64,000 nt of DNA. Source: Adineta steineri (taxonomy: Eukaryota > Rotifera > Eurotatoria > Adinetida > Adinetidae). Both the position numbers and the translations under genes were made by a program. Under the pieces are notes generated by a model. The model did no database searches, was not told the origin of the DNA, and saw nothing but the letters and a program-made list of their open reading frames with translations. The stretch covers positions 45,130 to 109,129 of the forward strand of contig CAJNOI010000243.1 of the NCBI GenBank assembly GCA_905250115.1, in the 5' to 3' direction. Positions 12,731 through 25,971 of this stretch are shown piece after piece (positions within the stretch are counted from its first letter, which is position 1; every line of letters begins with the position of its first letter).

Positions 12731-15700
12731 TATAAACTCAATTATGTCTATATTCGAGATGATTGATATATACTTTATCAGTTGAATATATAACAAGCTG
12801 TTGTTGAAAAAAGTCAATATGATATTTCATCCGTGGTCTATATAATAAAAATATAAGCCCTATTAGTCAAAGAACGATTCTAAACAAATTATTGTTATAC
12901 TAGTATGAAATTTCAATCTCAGTTCTATATGATCGATTTCGTTATGAAATATGATGCGTTTCATAATATTAATAATCAATATATGAAAAAACTTGTACTT
13001 CATGAAAGAACAAATCATCGTATTTTTCTCTTCTAATTCTATACATAAAAACAATGTTTATTGCTATTATAATACCTCGAATATTCTAGATTTCTGAGAA
13101 AAATACGAAACATATTTCTCAATGATAATCACAAAATTAACTTCATAAATATGTTTAAATTCCATATAATTAAATCGTTTTAATCAGATATATGCATGCA
13201 AATATAAAAACAGGTTCCTGTTATTACAAATTCGTGAGAAGACCTGGTTTTGATAATGAATAGAAAATATCAGTGTGTCGTTTTTTTGACAATATCTTTA
13301 GTTTAATTAAAAATCCGCTGTATTTGAAAGAATTATAATAAATTCCATTTGTTTACTAAAAAAAAATATCTAGGTCGTTTTAATTTTTACATATTTTTTT
13401 TTTTGATAATAAAAATAAATAAATAATATTCATATGAATAATTCCAAGGGTTTATAATAGATTTTTTCTGTAAAGTTCTCAAACATTTATAAGAGAGAAT
13501 TACATTAGTTGCAACTAGTAAATAGCTGAATGCATCAAGCATAAGATAGAAGGATTTTATGATTAATATCCTGTGCATAGAATGCTGATGAGAAAAGAAA
13601 AGAATGCGAAAAAATTGCAACAACAAACTAGTTACTGAATACTAATAGTACGCTGTTTCAATATACACTAAGTAAGATCGTTCATTTATAAAAAAAATAT
13701 TGACCTAGATTATCAATAATGAATAAAGTATGTCTACATCATAAGATCATCTAATTTGACATTGCTTCGTGAGTTCAAATTTTCATATGATAATGAAGGT
13801 CATTTCTGAATAATTATTTGATTTGAGTTGTGATGGTTTTGTTTTTGAATTCAGTAAGAAATCTAATCTAGTCTTAAAATAGATTATGAGACCAGATACC
13901 ATTTCCTCTCGATGTATATATTTAAATATCGTTGTTTTTTTTTTTTTTAATTTCCATTTTTTCTCTCTCTTGTTCATAGATCCGGTTGATTGATGTAACG
14001 TCTACTACGAATATGACATATTGTATCCGGCGCTATTTTTAACTAAAATTGAAAGTCAAGATAGACGAGACTATAGAGCAGCATAAAAGCTATAATTTTT
14101 CTTCCGCAATTTCTTTTTTTGTAGTCAGATAGACGAGTCTAAAAAAATCTTTACCATGAAAAGTATAATTGATATCAATTTAATTGTAAGTACAATTTTA
14201 AATAATAACTGTCATATAAATAGAAACTATCTGTAAAAAATCATGTTTGTATAGAATTATCTTATACGGTATATATGTCGATATGACCCTACATATAATA
14301 GAAATAAGTTAAACCTTTTGATAAGCTTATTATTTCGATACGAATAAGCTATAGATACAGATCTTACAAAAAACAAAAGCATTTTCTTATTTTTTGTAAT
14401 TCCCTGTGGAGATTTTTAACCAATACATTCATATACTAAATATGCATTAATGTTTCATTTCATAGTTATAGCTAATATTAATATTGTGTAGTATGTATTG
14501 ATTTAGAAACAAAACATTACATAAAAAGACTATTGTCCTTCGAATATGTACATTATCTTGTTAGCTTTTTAGTTTCTACAATAGCTCGTCGACATCAATC
14601 AAATCATAGACTAATACATTAGAAAGGTGTCAAGACAATTTATGGGATATGTTACAATGAGAACGTTCGAAGGTTATATTAACTTCCATATTTCATAGAC
14701 TCGACTAGACTATATAAAACAAAAAAAAAATAAACGATTGATGATGATAATAGATTTCAAGAATATATGATAGTACGAATGAACATTTGAACTTTCTTCT
14801 AAAAATCTATAGAATTGACTTTTTGTATAAATTAAATGATACGTCATTAATAATCTCACTCTTCTACTCTTACAAATGACACTTAATATTGAGAATAATA
14901 AAAATAACTACTTATCTACTTTTTAAAGTGATATTCAATTATTTTAAAAATATTGTTTATAGAAATTTTCAGTATAAAATATTCACAATCTAATTGAAAT
15001 TGTCAAATGACGTATATGAATGACAATGAACCAGTAGGTCTTTTCCTTCTCTATCTTCTATGATTACAGCTATTAACGGCTTATGCGATATAATTGCACA
15101 CGCAATGAGAAAGAAAAGGAAGTCTTTTTACTATGAAAGCTCGTCTGTCATTTCTTAGTTTACAACATTGAACAGTAACATATACGTCACTTCTGTTTGC
15201 TTTGTAAACTAGGACAAGGTAGTGTCTGACAATCAATATCTTATAATAAAAAAAAAACTAGAAGAATGTCATTGTACAGGTCAACCTTGATGCAAGGTTA
15301 TCAGTGGCATTCATTGTATTTTAATATATCATCATATCTTCTTTAACATAGAAACTGTCAATGGAACAAAAAGCAACCTAACGAAGAATAATGATAGTAA
15401 CAAGCTAGACACAATATATTCATTGTCTTCGTTGAAATGAATCCATCATTGTCTTGTCAGTTGAGATAGACGTAGTTGAATAGAGCAGATTCATTGATCT
15501 TATATCAGGTATGTTAAATAAATCTTTTAAGATACTTATATTGTTTTAGAAATATGTACAATAGATTTTTCTACGCGTATTTTCCTTCTTATCTTGTTGT
15601 TTTTTTTTTCTTAATATTTTTATATTTACTATTAATATTTAATCAGTAGAAGTAATCTGATTGTCAAAAATCACCATCGGCAACGATGATAGAATATTTT

Positions 15701-18292
15701 TCTAATAAAAATTCATTACGACAACATAACACACCTATATATAGGATGCGCCAAACATTACACATCCTTCTACATGACAAGATCAATTTTACCATATACG
15801 CCTCAGGCATATCTATGACCATAAACCGTATGTATTCATTCGACTACACTTGTGATATACCTCTTCATATCAATAAATGAACAATAGTCCTCTCGACTTT
15901 CTTTTTCTGTCACTCATTTCCTTTAACTACTAATTGTCCTCCGTATGCTATCATATATCATCATCATCATCATCATGATCATCGTTGCATAGAACATTCG
16001 TCTGTTAATTCAACAATCGATTGTGACATATAATTAAATCGTTCATTTACTATTTTCTTGTCTATACATGTTTTCTCTATGTGTACATATAATATCAATT
16101 AGGTAACAGAATTATTTCCATATATATATATTCATTTTATTGCATAGAACAAAATATTATTATTACGATAGTCCTTTCTTTGATGTTACTCAAACGCTTC
16201 ATCATATATATATATAGAAAATAAACTAGAACGATTAATGTTCGTATACATACAGAATAATTAGGAAAACAAAAGGCAACTGATCAGTAAATGACATTGA
16301 TTAATGTTTTTTTTCACAATATGTGATTTTAATAACAAAAAAAAAACATGTTTATATTGTCTATGAAAAATGATGTGAATATAACCATACATAGCTTAAT
16401 AAAATAGATTAGTTTCTTATTAGTTTATTCACATATATCTATATCTATATATAGTGAAGATTTTCTTTGACTAACTATTGTAATACAATGCAAAAAAGAA
16501 AAGAGAAATAAGGCATGTTCGAAATCGACCACATTTTTTTTTCTCCATCATGTATTCACTTAGGAAAACTAATAGAGAAAATTCAATCAATGATTAATCA
16601 AAGAAAAAAATCTTAGATTTATTCGTATTGATATATTATGTAAGTTTCTTTTGATCAGTATTGCTTTTATACATTTTTTTAAGTATCTTATAAATAAATA
16701 CAGTGTTATTTAGTCGTATCATTATATTACCTTGAGACAAGCTTTAGTTATTTATTATTGAGTAAAAAAAAATTTTTTTTTGAAATATCATCCTAAAATT
16801 TGATTTCTCAATGGATATTTATGAAAAAAACGATACCTTTCTTTTTTTGTTTTTGACCTAAATAAAACAAAAGATAAATATTGATTGAATACCAATGAAA
16901 TGCCTTCTAAGAAGCTATACTTAAGGGAAATCATATGCTATATTTGATATTTTTAACTTAACATTTCATGTCACACATACATCAGATAGTATATAATATG
17001 TTAGCTCATTTGTAATTATTACCATCCCATATTTTTTGTTTTTAAAAAAAATATGTCTTCTGTAATAGTGGATTTTTATATATCAACAAAAAGGAAACGT
17101 CTGCTTGTTTAGAAGACATCACGATATTTTTCTTTCGTTCTATCTGATATAGAAGAAGAAGAAGAAGAAGGGAACAAAAAAAAAGAAGAAAGATCATTTA
17201 ATCACTGTCTTCCTGCACGTAAGGCTAGAGTCTCGGAAATCGTTGTATATTAAAATAAAAACAGAACGAACTGGTAAGATTTTGAGTTCGTACATGTCGT
17301 GTTTGCTTTCTAATGAACTTAGTACAATAACGTATTTATCTTTACGGAAGTTTGCTCTAATAGTAGCAAAAGAGAATGGTAATATCCATCTAAATACATG
17401 CAATCTATCTTTCTATTTTCATTAATTATGCATCAATGATTTTCTAAGTACGATAAAGAAACAAAATAAACGAGATAAAACTTAGTTTTGCGTTTCTCTC
17501 GTGATTATATAATGCGTAAGTATTTAGTTCGAGTTTATAAAATAAATATTATATTCGATGAAAATGATTCTTACGAGCAACAATACACAGAAAAAGAAAT
17601 TTATTAAATATACCAATAGGTTAATTTAACCATATCCTTATCCAGCTGGTTCTGACAACACTCTTTTTATTTTTGTCATTTACATGTGTTGTCAAAAAAA
17701 AAAGAAGAATAAGTACTGAAATATGTGTCTAACAAACGTCTGTAAACGACAAGGTAATTCTTCGTCATCATAATATAAAAATTTCTTATTTTTTTCTTTA
17801 CTCGTTGTTTGACAGATTGTAAAAGGGATTGTTTACATTTTTATTTTATTAGTTAATATAAATAATAATAATCAAGTAAGTAATATGATGATTGATAGAA
17901 TATCTATTCATTGTTATCATCAATATAAATAAATGTCGTATACATATGATATATATATATACTCTTTTTTATTTATGTTGTAAATTTACGGATTTCCCTT
18001 GTTTTTTTTTTGCTTACACTGAATGTAATGGAAATCATAAGAGTTTCTTTTATTTGCCGTTAAAACGAAGCTAGTTTTATATTCCCTTGAGAAAATAACA
18101 CTATAATAATGTAGAGATTTTTTACTTAATTTCAATCGATGAAAACATGCACCAGATATTTTAATGAGAACATTAATGTTCTTGACAGTTTTTACACTTC
18201 TTTTTGACGTCATTCGGAAAAATAGAATTTTGTTTGTCACATATATATTATTTTCTAGATTTTCTCATGATTTATTCTTTAAAATATTTGAG
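12731..18292. other. intergenic between QSOX and GPCR (copy A)
   Basis: No gene seen. AT-rich, with poly-A/T runs, an ATC repeat near 15957-15975, TA repeats near 16205 and an AAG repeat near 17155-17172. The AAG and TA repeats differ in length between the block copies, while most of the rest is nearly identical, including long non-coding runs. An acceptor-like TTTTCTAG ends at 18258, just upstream of the chosen GPCR start, so a 5' untranslated intron or trans-splice site is possible. Confidence 0.5.
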
Positions 18293-21145
18293 ATGTCATT
18301 GAATGATACTAGTTCATTTAATTGGACATCGACGACTACAGAAAAAATTAATTCAATAGGTACTATACCACAACGTCAACAAGTACTTATCGATGCATTT
18401 AATACATATATACAAATTGGTATTGGTAGTCTTTTATTTATCTTTGGTGTTACATTCAATTGTTTAAGTTTACTTTATTTTTGTGTCTCACGTAGTTTTC
18501 GTCATACAACATTTCGACTTTATTTTTCAATTATAGCAATACTTGATACTATACGTCTATTTGAATTCTTAGTATTTCTTTTATTTGATAAAGGTTATCT
18601 TAAAGTTACATTAACATTATGTCGTTCAGTATTTTTCACAATTATGTTTACTGGGCAGGTAATTATTAAAATCTTTTTTTATCTTCTAGAATGAATAACA
18701 AAAATCTAATAGAATGCTTTTTAGTTTTCTTATTTGAAATGTTTGCTTTACAAACAACTATTCTTTTTGGTTTTTTCGTATGTTAAAATGAAAAGAATTA
18801 TTCATGCAAACAAAGTTAAAGATAATTTTTCTATATTAAAGCTTTTCTTTATGCATCTGGACATATATAAAAAAATACATTATCGATTAGGATTTACTTT
18901 AGTTAGATAAACAAATTTTGGCGACAAAAAGTATAATCATAAACGTATTTATCATATATATAGTTGTTAGATATATTACTGTAATCATTCATTTACGGCA
19001 CCTGGATCGTTTGAAATTTTTTTTTATGATCTATTGTATTGAAAGAATGAAAGAGAACAAGTCGTCATTTTCCTTCAGATATATTGATCTATTTATAAAG
19101 CATATATTGATATAAAGAATCTCTTGAATAATTGGCGGGATAGGACAGTAATGATCAAAACATTGAAGTAGGGTTGTCTACTTCAATGAATATATCTATA
19201 GAAAGATTCATTAGACGTTATAGATAAGGCAATTTCGTAAATTTACTCAATAAACCTAGCACTATGATGAGAAAGAACAGTACTATACTCCATAAAAAAA
19301 GAAGGCATAAAGACAAGGATATATTACTAAGTAAAGAAACAATCAGATATAAACAAATCAATACAAAACGAATGGTATCATTAGACAAAATCATCGTATG
19401 GCAATTCATAGACTTTAACAAAAAACAATCATCTAATATATTCAATTAACTTTTTTTCTATTCGTTATATCATACCTGTGTTCTATAGATGTATTTCTTA
19501 TTATGAAAAAAATCAGTAATATAATATACAGGAAGCAATAGAAAACCTTTTATATTCATAAAACAAAAGATAGTAAATAATGTAAAAAGAATAGAAGTCA
19601 TTCTTAGATTGATAAGTATTATGAAGAAAACAAATATTAATTTTTTCATGAAAAAATACAAAAATTAAAATTTTATTTTATTTTTCTTCAGGCTAGCATA
19701 TGGTTAACAGTTGCATTAGCTGTAGAAAAATGTGTTATTATATGGTTTCCATTAAAAGGTCGTTATTGTTTTACAATGACAATATCAAAATTTGTTCTAA
19801 TATTTGTTCTTTGTCTTGTTCTTTTCGCTGATATTATTTATCTTTTACCAAGTTTTTTTTCACATACCTATGAAAATATATCTATACATACATTTATGTG
19901 TGTATGGCATGGAGGTAGTGAATCATCTAAAAATCGTTATGATCGATGGAAAAAACATTATTTAACATTTAATACAGTTTTTTTTCATTCAATTATACCA
20001 TCAATAATATTATTAATTGTTAATTGGTTAATATTATATAGTTTATCACGCTCACGAAGTATTCTATCAAAAATTGGTTCAATTGATGCAAAAAATGTTA
20101 TGAAACGTGAAAAACAATTTAAAGAAAAAACTATTCAACTTGTACTATCATCATTTTTTGTTATTGTTACAATATCTCCAAGATATGTATTAACAATGGT
20201 AAATGCATTTGCAACTAATATTAGTAAAACACCTTTAATGCCATTATATATTTATGTTAATTTAAATACGGTATTTCGAGTTCTTGAAATGTGTAATTAT
20301 TCTTTAAATATTATTTTTGCTATATTAAGGTAAAAATATTCTAACAAAGAAAAATTCATTGATAAATTTTTTTTTCTAGTGGTCGAACATCACGTTTAGA
20401 AATTCGTAAAATACTTTGGGAATGTCTTTTTTGGAGATTTAAACGTACACAATCGGATCGTAATGAAGCAAAATATCCTGCACATGCATTTCTTTTTAAT
20501 GATGATGATGATGATACTGATCGATCAGTTCAATTACAAGGAACAACATATTCAGCATTAACAGTACAATTATCAAGTCGTCATAATAATCTATCGCCTA
20601 AATTAAGTAATGGAAATTATTCATTAGAATTATCTCAAACATCAGCTGGTACATCAATATTTACTTGTTGTGGTTATAGTATTGATTTATCACCGAAAAC
20701 TTCACATACATCATATACAAAATCAGGATTTGAAGAATCATCATCACGTCGTTCAATAGTAAATAAAAATCCTAATCCTTTATTAGCAAAAACTGCTTCA
20801 TATCCTCAATCATCACCATCATCATTAAATGATCGATTATTAAGAACACAAAAATCTGTTTGTTATCGAACAGATAATACACCTCGACAAATCACAAAAC
20901 GTCGAGCTACAACACTTGTAAATTGTTCGCGTAATAGACCTTCATCTATAAATACAACAATAGTTCCACCAATTCCTACATCATTATCAAACGAAAAACT
21001 ACCACCATCAGCTCCTATTATTGATATACCTTCAACATCAAACGATGAATGTAAACCAATAATAAATCTAACTGAACCTCCTATGATTATGCAAACTGAT
21101 TATATTGAACCATTATTACCGGCTTATATAATTGAAACATGTTAA
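18293..21145 (+). CDS. rhodopsin-family GPCR, peptide-receptor-like, copy A
   Basis: Exons 18293-18658, 19692-20329 and 20380-21145 give 589 residues. The start MSLNDTSSFNW was chosen over an in-frame Met 43 codons upstream, because it gives a short extracellular tail with N-glycosylation sites and follows an acceptor-like site. Seven hydrophobic segments are visible, with the disulfide partners CRSVFF (start of TM3) and FMCVWHG (loop 2). The overall pattern recalls FMRFamide-type receptors. Two signature motifs are unusual. The DRY position reads EKC in LAVEKCVIIWFPLKGR. The NPxxY region reads NYSLNIIFAIL, with no Pro and no Tyr at the usual places. The cytoplasmic tail of about 255 residues is Ser/Thr-rich with a short Asp run. 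The first intron is about 1 kb, long for this window. Ligand unknown. Confidence 0.85.
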
Positions 21146-22540
21146 TTTTCTTGTATTTTTTTTTATAAAAACCTGTGTACTTTTACATAGTGACTAAAGG
21201 AATGATATAAATAGAATGACGAAAAAAACAAATTTGAATTCTGTTTTATGAAAATATATATGCAATCGATTATTATGTTATAAAATCTGTAAAAATAAAT
21301 ATTTTCTTGTTAGATTTAAGTTCTCAAAAACAAAATAATGACACCAATCTACCTTGATATATGTTGAAGTTTGCTTTTAAAGAAAAAAGAACTACGCATT
21401 TCAGATGTTCAAGTAGAGATGTTTCTTTTTGTAAGAATGGACTTCGCGTGCAAAGTGCAATACTATTGACATAGAATAATAAAAATGATCAAAAAAACAT
21501 TTTGGTAATATGTCAATATTTAATCTCGAATCTGATTAAGTCGAACTATTCAGTATAATAATTCTCAAGTTTTATTCCAGGCCAATTGAATAAAATAAGC
21601 TAAAACTAGTCTTTTCAATTGATGGAAAGAAAAAGAGAGGAAATTAACTATTTCTTTAATAAAAATATATCTAGTATGTAGATTAGTCTATTTGATTAAC
21701 CATGTCTGAGCGCTTTATTGTCTTTTTGAAAGGTTCATTCGAAAGTCAGGCAATTTCCTTTTTATACTTTACATGAAATGTACCCAGACATACTCTCATT
21801 CGGAATAATTTGCGTGTAATGAATGTTAGATTTTAATAGACGAAGAAAATAACAAGAACGTTTCTACTGATTATTATTCAATTATTGATAATAGAAAGTT
21901 CTCAATCTCCCTGGAGATTAGAAACATATGGATACAATTATAATTTTTAATTTTTTTAATCATATGAGTATTTACATCAAGAAAACAAATATTAATATTA
22001 ATTTTTTAATAGAAGACTATCTTTTTTATTCCGAACAGCTATACAAAAGTGACAATATGCCTTAGTCTCTTTCAGACTGTTCTAATATTAATGTATCTCT
22101 AGGGATAACTGGAATTAAAGTTCAATAAAGTTAATCGTAGATAAGTACCAAGATTTCAAGAGTGGGCGTGAATCATTCAACTGAAATAAATGGCATATTA
22201 CCTATTTCCGAGACTTGTTTTTGTCCCAAAACCTATTATATTCTATCATTAAACTGAACATGAGAATATAACTTTGAGTAAAACAATCAACTACACATGC
22301 AAACAATACCTTTTAATACGGTTCAAATAGTTCTATACTATCGATACATGTACCTAGTTTTTAACAACTAATGTTCCGAAGACAGTTTTTGAAGAATATT
22401 GTTTACAATGAACTTTATTATATATAAAAAAAACTAAGAATAAAGAAGAATCGAGAAGTTAAATAACTTATTTTTAATCACAACTAAACTAAATCGTTAG
22501 ACGGTTATATCTTCTTTTTTTTAAAAATTACAGTCAAATT
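21146..22540. other. intergenic between convergent GPCR and FDH genes (copy A)
   Basis: The two genes run toward each other and their 3' ends are separated by this AT-rich stretch. No further gene was recognised. It is nearly the same in copy B apart from scattered substitutions. Confidence 0.5.
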
Positions 22541-24026
22541 TTATTTTTTTTCCGAATGTCCTTTTGTTGCATCACCTTCTGTATAAGCACGGCTAACTAC
22601 TTTGCCTTTATCAACAATTAAATATTCTTCACGTTGTGGTCGTTCATTAAGCCAATTTCCAAGAATTTCTCTAACACCAGCTGCATAACGTGCTTGTGCA
22701 TCAAGTGTTGTACCTGAATAATGTGGTGTCATAGCATGTCGTGGCATTGAACGCCATGGATGATCTTTTGCTGCTGGCTATAAATAGAAAAATAAAGATA
22801 TTCATTTATTTCTCTTTGTTATTTACTTGTGGATACCAAACATCACCAGCATAACCTTCAATATGATTTGATTTAATAGCATCAACTAATGCATCACGAT
22901 CCATAATTTTCCCACGTGCTGTATTAACAATATAACTACCTTTTTTCATTAAAGATAACATTTTCTTATCAAACATATGTTCAGTTTCGGGATGTAATGG
23001 ACAATTAATTGTAACAACATCACATACTTTAGCTAATGATTCTACACTTGAATGATATGTTACATTAAGTTCTTTTTCAATAGATTTATCTAAACGAAAT
23101 TTATCATAATAATGTAAATGAACATCAAATGGTTTAAGACGTTGTAAAACTCGAAGACCAATACGACCGGCAGCAACTGTACCAACATGTTTATTTTCTA
23201 AATCATATGCTTTATCAGCTATTTTTGCAATATCCCATTCACCATTAACAACTTGCTAAACAATACATAAATTTAGTAATTAGTTTCACTCACTGGGTTG
23301 TAACTAACAGATTATAGTTTAATTTTCTTCATTTTAACTTACTTTATAAGCTGGAATAAAGTTTCGTACAAGTGCTAATATTTGCATAACAACATGTTCA
23401 GCAACACTAACAACATTCGAGCCTGATACTTCAGCTGAACAAAAAAAATCATACAAAGAAATTTATTTTCTATTCAATAATTAATCAATCACATACCAAC
23501 AGTAATTCCTATAATAAACAATAAAATTATTTGATCTATCTATTTTATATAAATAGTAATCTACCTCGTTTACATGCAGCTTCTAAATTGACATGATCTG
23601 AACCGACACCAGCTGTAATAGCTAATTTTAACTTTTTCGCTTTATCAATACGTGTTTGATCAAGATAACATGGCCAAAATGGTTGTGAGATAACAACACT
23701 AGCTTCTGGTAATGTCTTTTCAGCAAGAGAATTTTCTCCTTGTTTATCTGATGTAACAACAAGTTTTAAACGACTATCAAGTTTATTTTCTTTAATCCAT
23801 TCACGTAGACCAAGTGCATTTTCTACACATCCCAAGATATTTTTATTTTTCTTACCAGCTTCACCACCTGTGAAATAAATTAGAAAAGAAATGAGTTAAT
23901 TTTTCTACTCAAACCTTCATAAAGTACAACTAAAACAGTTTCTTGTCCATTTGTTGATGCATAACGTCTTATCAACGTCGATGAATTACTAGACAACACA
24001 CCTTTTCTTAATATATGACTGAGCAT
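22541..24026 (-). CDS. FDH: NAD-dependent formate dehydrogenase, copy A
   Basis: Oxidises formate to CO2 while reducing NAD. Exons on the minus strand: 24026-23915, 23867-23565, 23508-23497 (only 12 nt), 23434-23343, 23255-22827 and 22777-22541, giving 394 residues, the usual family length. Conserved features: [38 protein letters not shown], the nucleotide fold GTVAAGRIG near 198-206, Asp224 at the end of strand 2 (NAD rather than NADP), Arg287 in NTARGK, Gln316 in YPQP and catalytic His335 in MTPHYSGTT. The first 25 or so residues are rich in Ser and Arg with no acid, as in mitochondrial targeting peptides. The GTVAAGRIG form matches bacterial enzymes. This enzyme is typical of bacteria, fungi and plants, so transfer into an animal is likely, but the introns and AT-rich codons show it is long settled. 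Confidence 0.93.
23497..23508 (-). other. 12-nt micro-exon of FDH copy A
   Basis: GAATTACTGTTG lies between an acceptor ending TTATAG and the donor GTATGT. It supplies G-I-T-V, which exactly completes the conserved [14 protein letters not shown] stretch. Without it the protein would lose four residues of a conserved strand. The same exon is present at 63386-63397 in copy B. Confidence 0.88.
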
Positions 24027-24293
24027 TATTTATTTTACAATACGAACAGCTCGTCTGACTGACTGACTGATTTTATATACGCAATTATTTTTATCTTTAT
24101 ATGTTCGTTATTTTGCTCTATGTAGACACCGTTAATGCAAAGAAGAAAAAAATATATCAAGCCACATGCTCTATCGAGGTAAGTGCATACTGCATATATG
24201 TAACTCAATATAGTCTTTCTTTGTATTATCTTATCTATAATTTGATAAACGTCACAAGTAAAATTTAAAAAAAGAAAGAAAGTATTTATCTAT
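24027..24293. other. short gap upstream of FDH
   Basis: Holds a CTGA tandem repeat just upstream of the FDH start (about 24052-24069) and presumably the FDH promoter. No gene seen. Confidence 0.4.
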
Positions 24294-24884
24294 CTATAGT
24301 AATACGGATAAGTATAAAATGATAACGTTTATATAAATAAACGAAGATTTTGATGTAATATTCATTGTTTCATATTGTACATTTGATAATTGTGTAGTTA
24401 AACGATGTCGATATCGATAGAATCGTTTTAAAGATGAACGAGTTGTTGTTGTAGTTTCAAGATAGTTTGCAATACAATATGAACGATCATTTTGTTCAAT
24501 TCTTTCTAAATTTATTTCACAATATCCATGTTGAATTGATGCATGAAAATAAATCGAACGAAATTGATCTTTTAAATTTTCTTTTTGACAATTATTTTGA
24601 ATAAAATCATGTAAACAACATAATGTTTCACGAATTTTAACACAACGAAATAATTTATCATCACAATTATATGAATCACAAAGAAGATGTTTATGACATT
24701 GATTAGGAATATGATATAAATCTTTATAAATTGTTATATTTGAACAATAACTATAATTAGTTATGGATACATTAATATTGATATCAATTAAATAATATGA
24801 ATTTGATGGAATCGCTTTAATAATTTTGATTAATGTTAATAAAATGAATAGTATTAAATTTTCTATCATCATCATCAGCAGCAA
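24294..24884 (-). CDS. small Cys-rich secreted or GPI-anchored protein, unknown function
   Basis: A single open frame of 196 residues with no intron. It begins with a strong hydrophobic signal (ENLILFILLTLIKIIKA). The mature part has ten Cys, an even number that would allow five disulfides, including a CC pair, and several N-glycosylation sites (NVS, NYS, NIT). A Thr run and Arg-rich stretch follow. It ends in a hydrophobic tail of about 16 residues with no charged residue behind it, as in GPI-anchor signals. The start is uncertain among several near-adjacent Met codons. I do not recognise the family. Confidence 0.6.
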   Translation of the reverse strand: MLLMMMIENLILFILLTLIKIIKAIPSNSYYLIDININVSITNYSYCSNITIYKDLYHIPNQCHKHLLCDSYNCDDKLFRCVKIRETLCCLHDFIQNNCQKENLKDQFRSIYFHASIQHGYCEINLERIEQNDRSYCIANYLETTTTTRSSLKRFYRYRHRLTTQLSNVQYETMNITSKSSFIYINVIILYLSVLL

Positions 24885-25962
24885 ATTATCTAAATAAATT
24901 TAAACTTGCATTAAATATACACAAAAAAAAGATACGTGTATGATGGAGACTGTTGCAATAAGTATCATTCTACTAAGTAAGAAAGATCATTAACTTTCTT
25001 TGAGTATTATATTGATGCGTAACACAGTCATATGATATAGAAAAGAAAAATAATTACCACTCGTACTGTTAACTCAGACAGACTCATTTCTGTGCTCAAC
25101 GAAGGATAATGCTGACTCAATTACTAACACAATAAAAATGATAATAGTGATGATAACTGAAGGCGTTTATTATCTCATTGAATGATAAACAAACAGTGAA
25201 GAATTCTTATTACTTTTCAAATAAGCACGATATTATTTGGATTATTTCATACTTACATATGAATTAATCTTCTTATAGTACTGATTAATTAGCAAAAAAA
25301 TAAGATACTGTAGTTATGTAAACTATTCGTTTGTCAATAGAGTACAAGTAAATGAGTAAGACTAGACTAAACTAGTTCAATAATGAATTTCAAAATGAAA
25401 GAATATATATATGTATGGTTGCATATTGACAAAGAAGGAATATAGAATAATAATAAAAAGAAATCTACGTTCGATTTTGTTATGATTTGTATAGACAAGC
25501 CATCAATTCTAATGTATTATGGGTGCTTCATCTTCTGTATACAGTTTTAACTTATCGTCTATAATAACAACAGAACAAGATTAAAAATCAGCAATGTATC
25601 TGGCGAAGAATCGTATATAAGTTGAATATTCTAATGATTATATAGAAAGAATATATGATTAATATAATTGACATCTGGCGAGTTTACTGCCCTATATATA
25701 ATGAATAGACATAATGAACGTTTTATCACATTTATATATCTAGGAACGTCTATACAATTGATTAGATATATTCTTTGTTTTATATACATGATTCAGGTAT
25801 TTCTTAACTACAAAATTTTCTTTTTTGATTTTAGACATACTATGTAAGTATGACAATGAAGAGAAGCTAAGAAATGTAACCTTTACAAAAAGCATACATC
25901 GAGAAATACTCATTAAATATTATGTATACATGATAGAAAAATAATTTTAAAATTTCGCTTAA
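24885..25962. other. intergenic, no gene recognised
   Basis: AT-rich spacer without a convincing open frame, paired splice sites or RNA gene. Confidence 0.45.
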
Positions 25963-25971
25963 ATTAAAGAC

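Larger units (their letters stand above)
8893..24109. repeat. duplicated block, copy A (QSOX, GPCR, FDH)
   Basis: Matches 48641-64000 in the same orientation, shifted by 39.8-39.9 kb. Similarity starts around GATATATGAGAGAAAC and is still present where copy B is cut by the window end, so the true right end is unknown. The first kilobase is visibly less similar (many substitutions and small indels). From about 9888 onward long runs are identical. Both copies keep all three genes open. Coding differences are few: the QSOX Asn run and a handful of residues, one Thr/Ala in the GPCR, and three residues in FDH. Confidence 0.92.

Noticed and set aside
17986-18240. Paired frames on both strands just upstream of the GPCR, conserved in copy B
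   Set aside because: Conservation is explained by the recent duplication. The translations have no protein-like pattern.
19218-19661. Frames inside GPCR intron 1
   Set aside because: They lie within the intron, and the copies differ by indels that change the frames.
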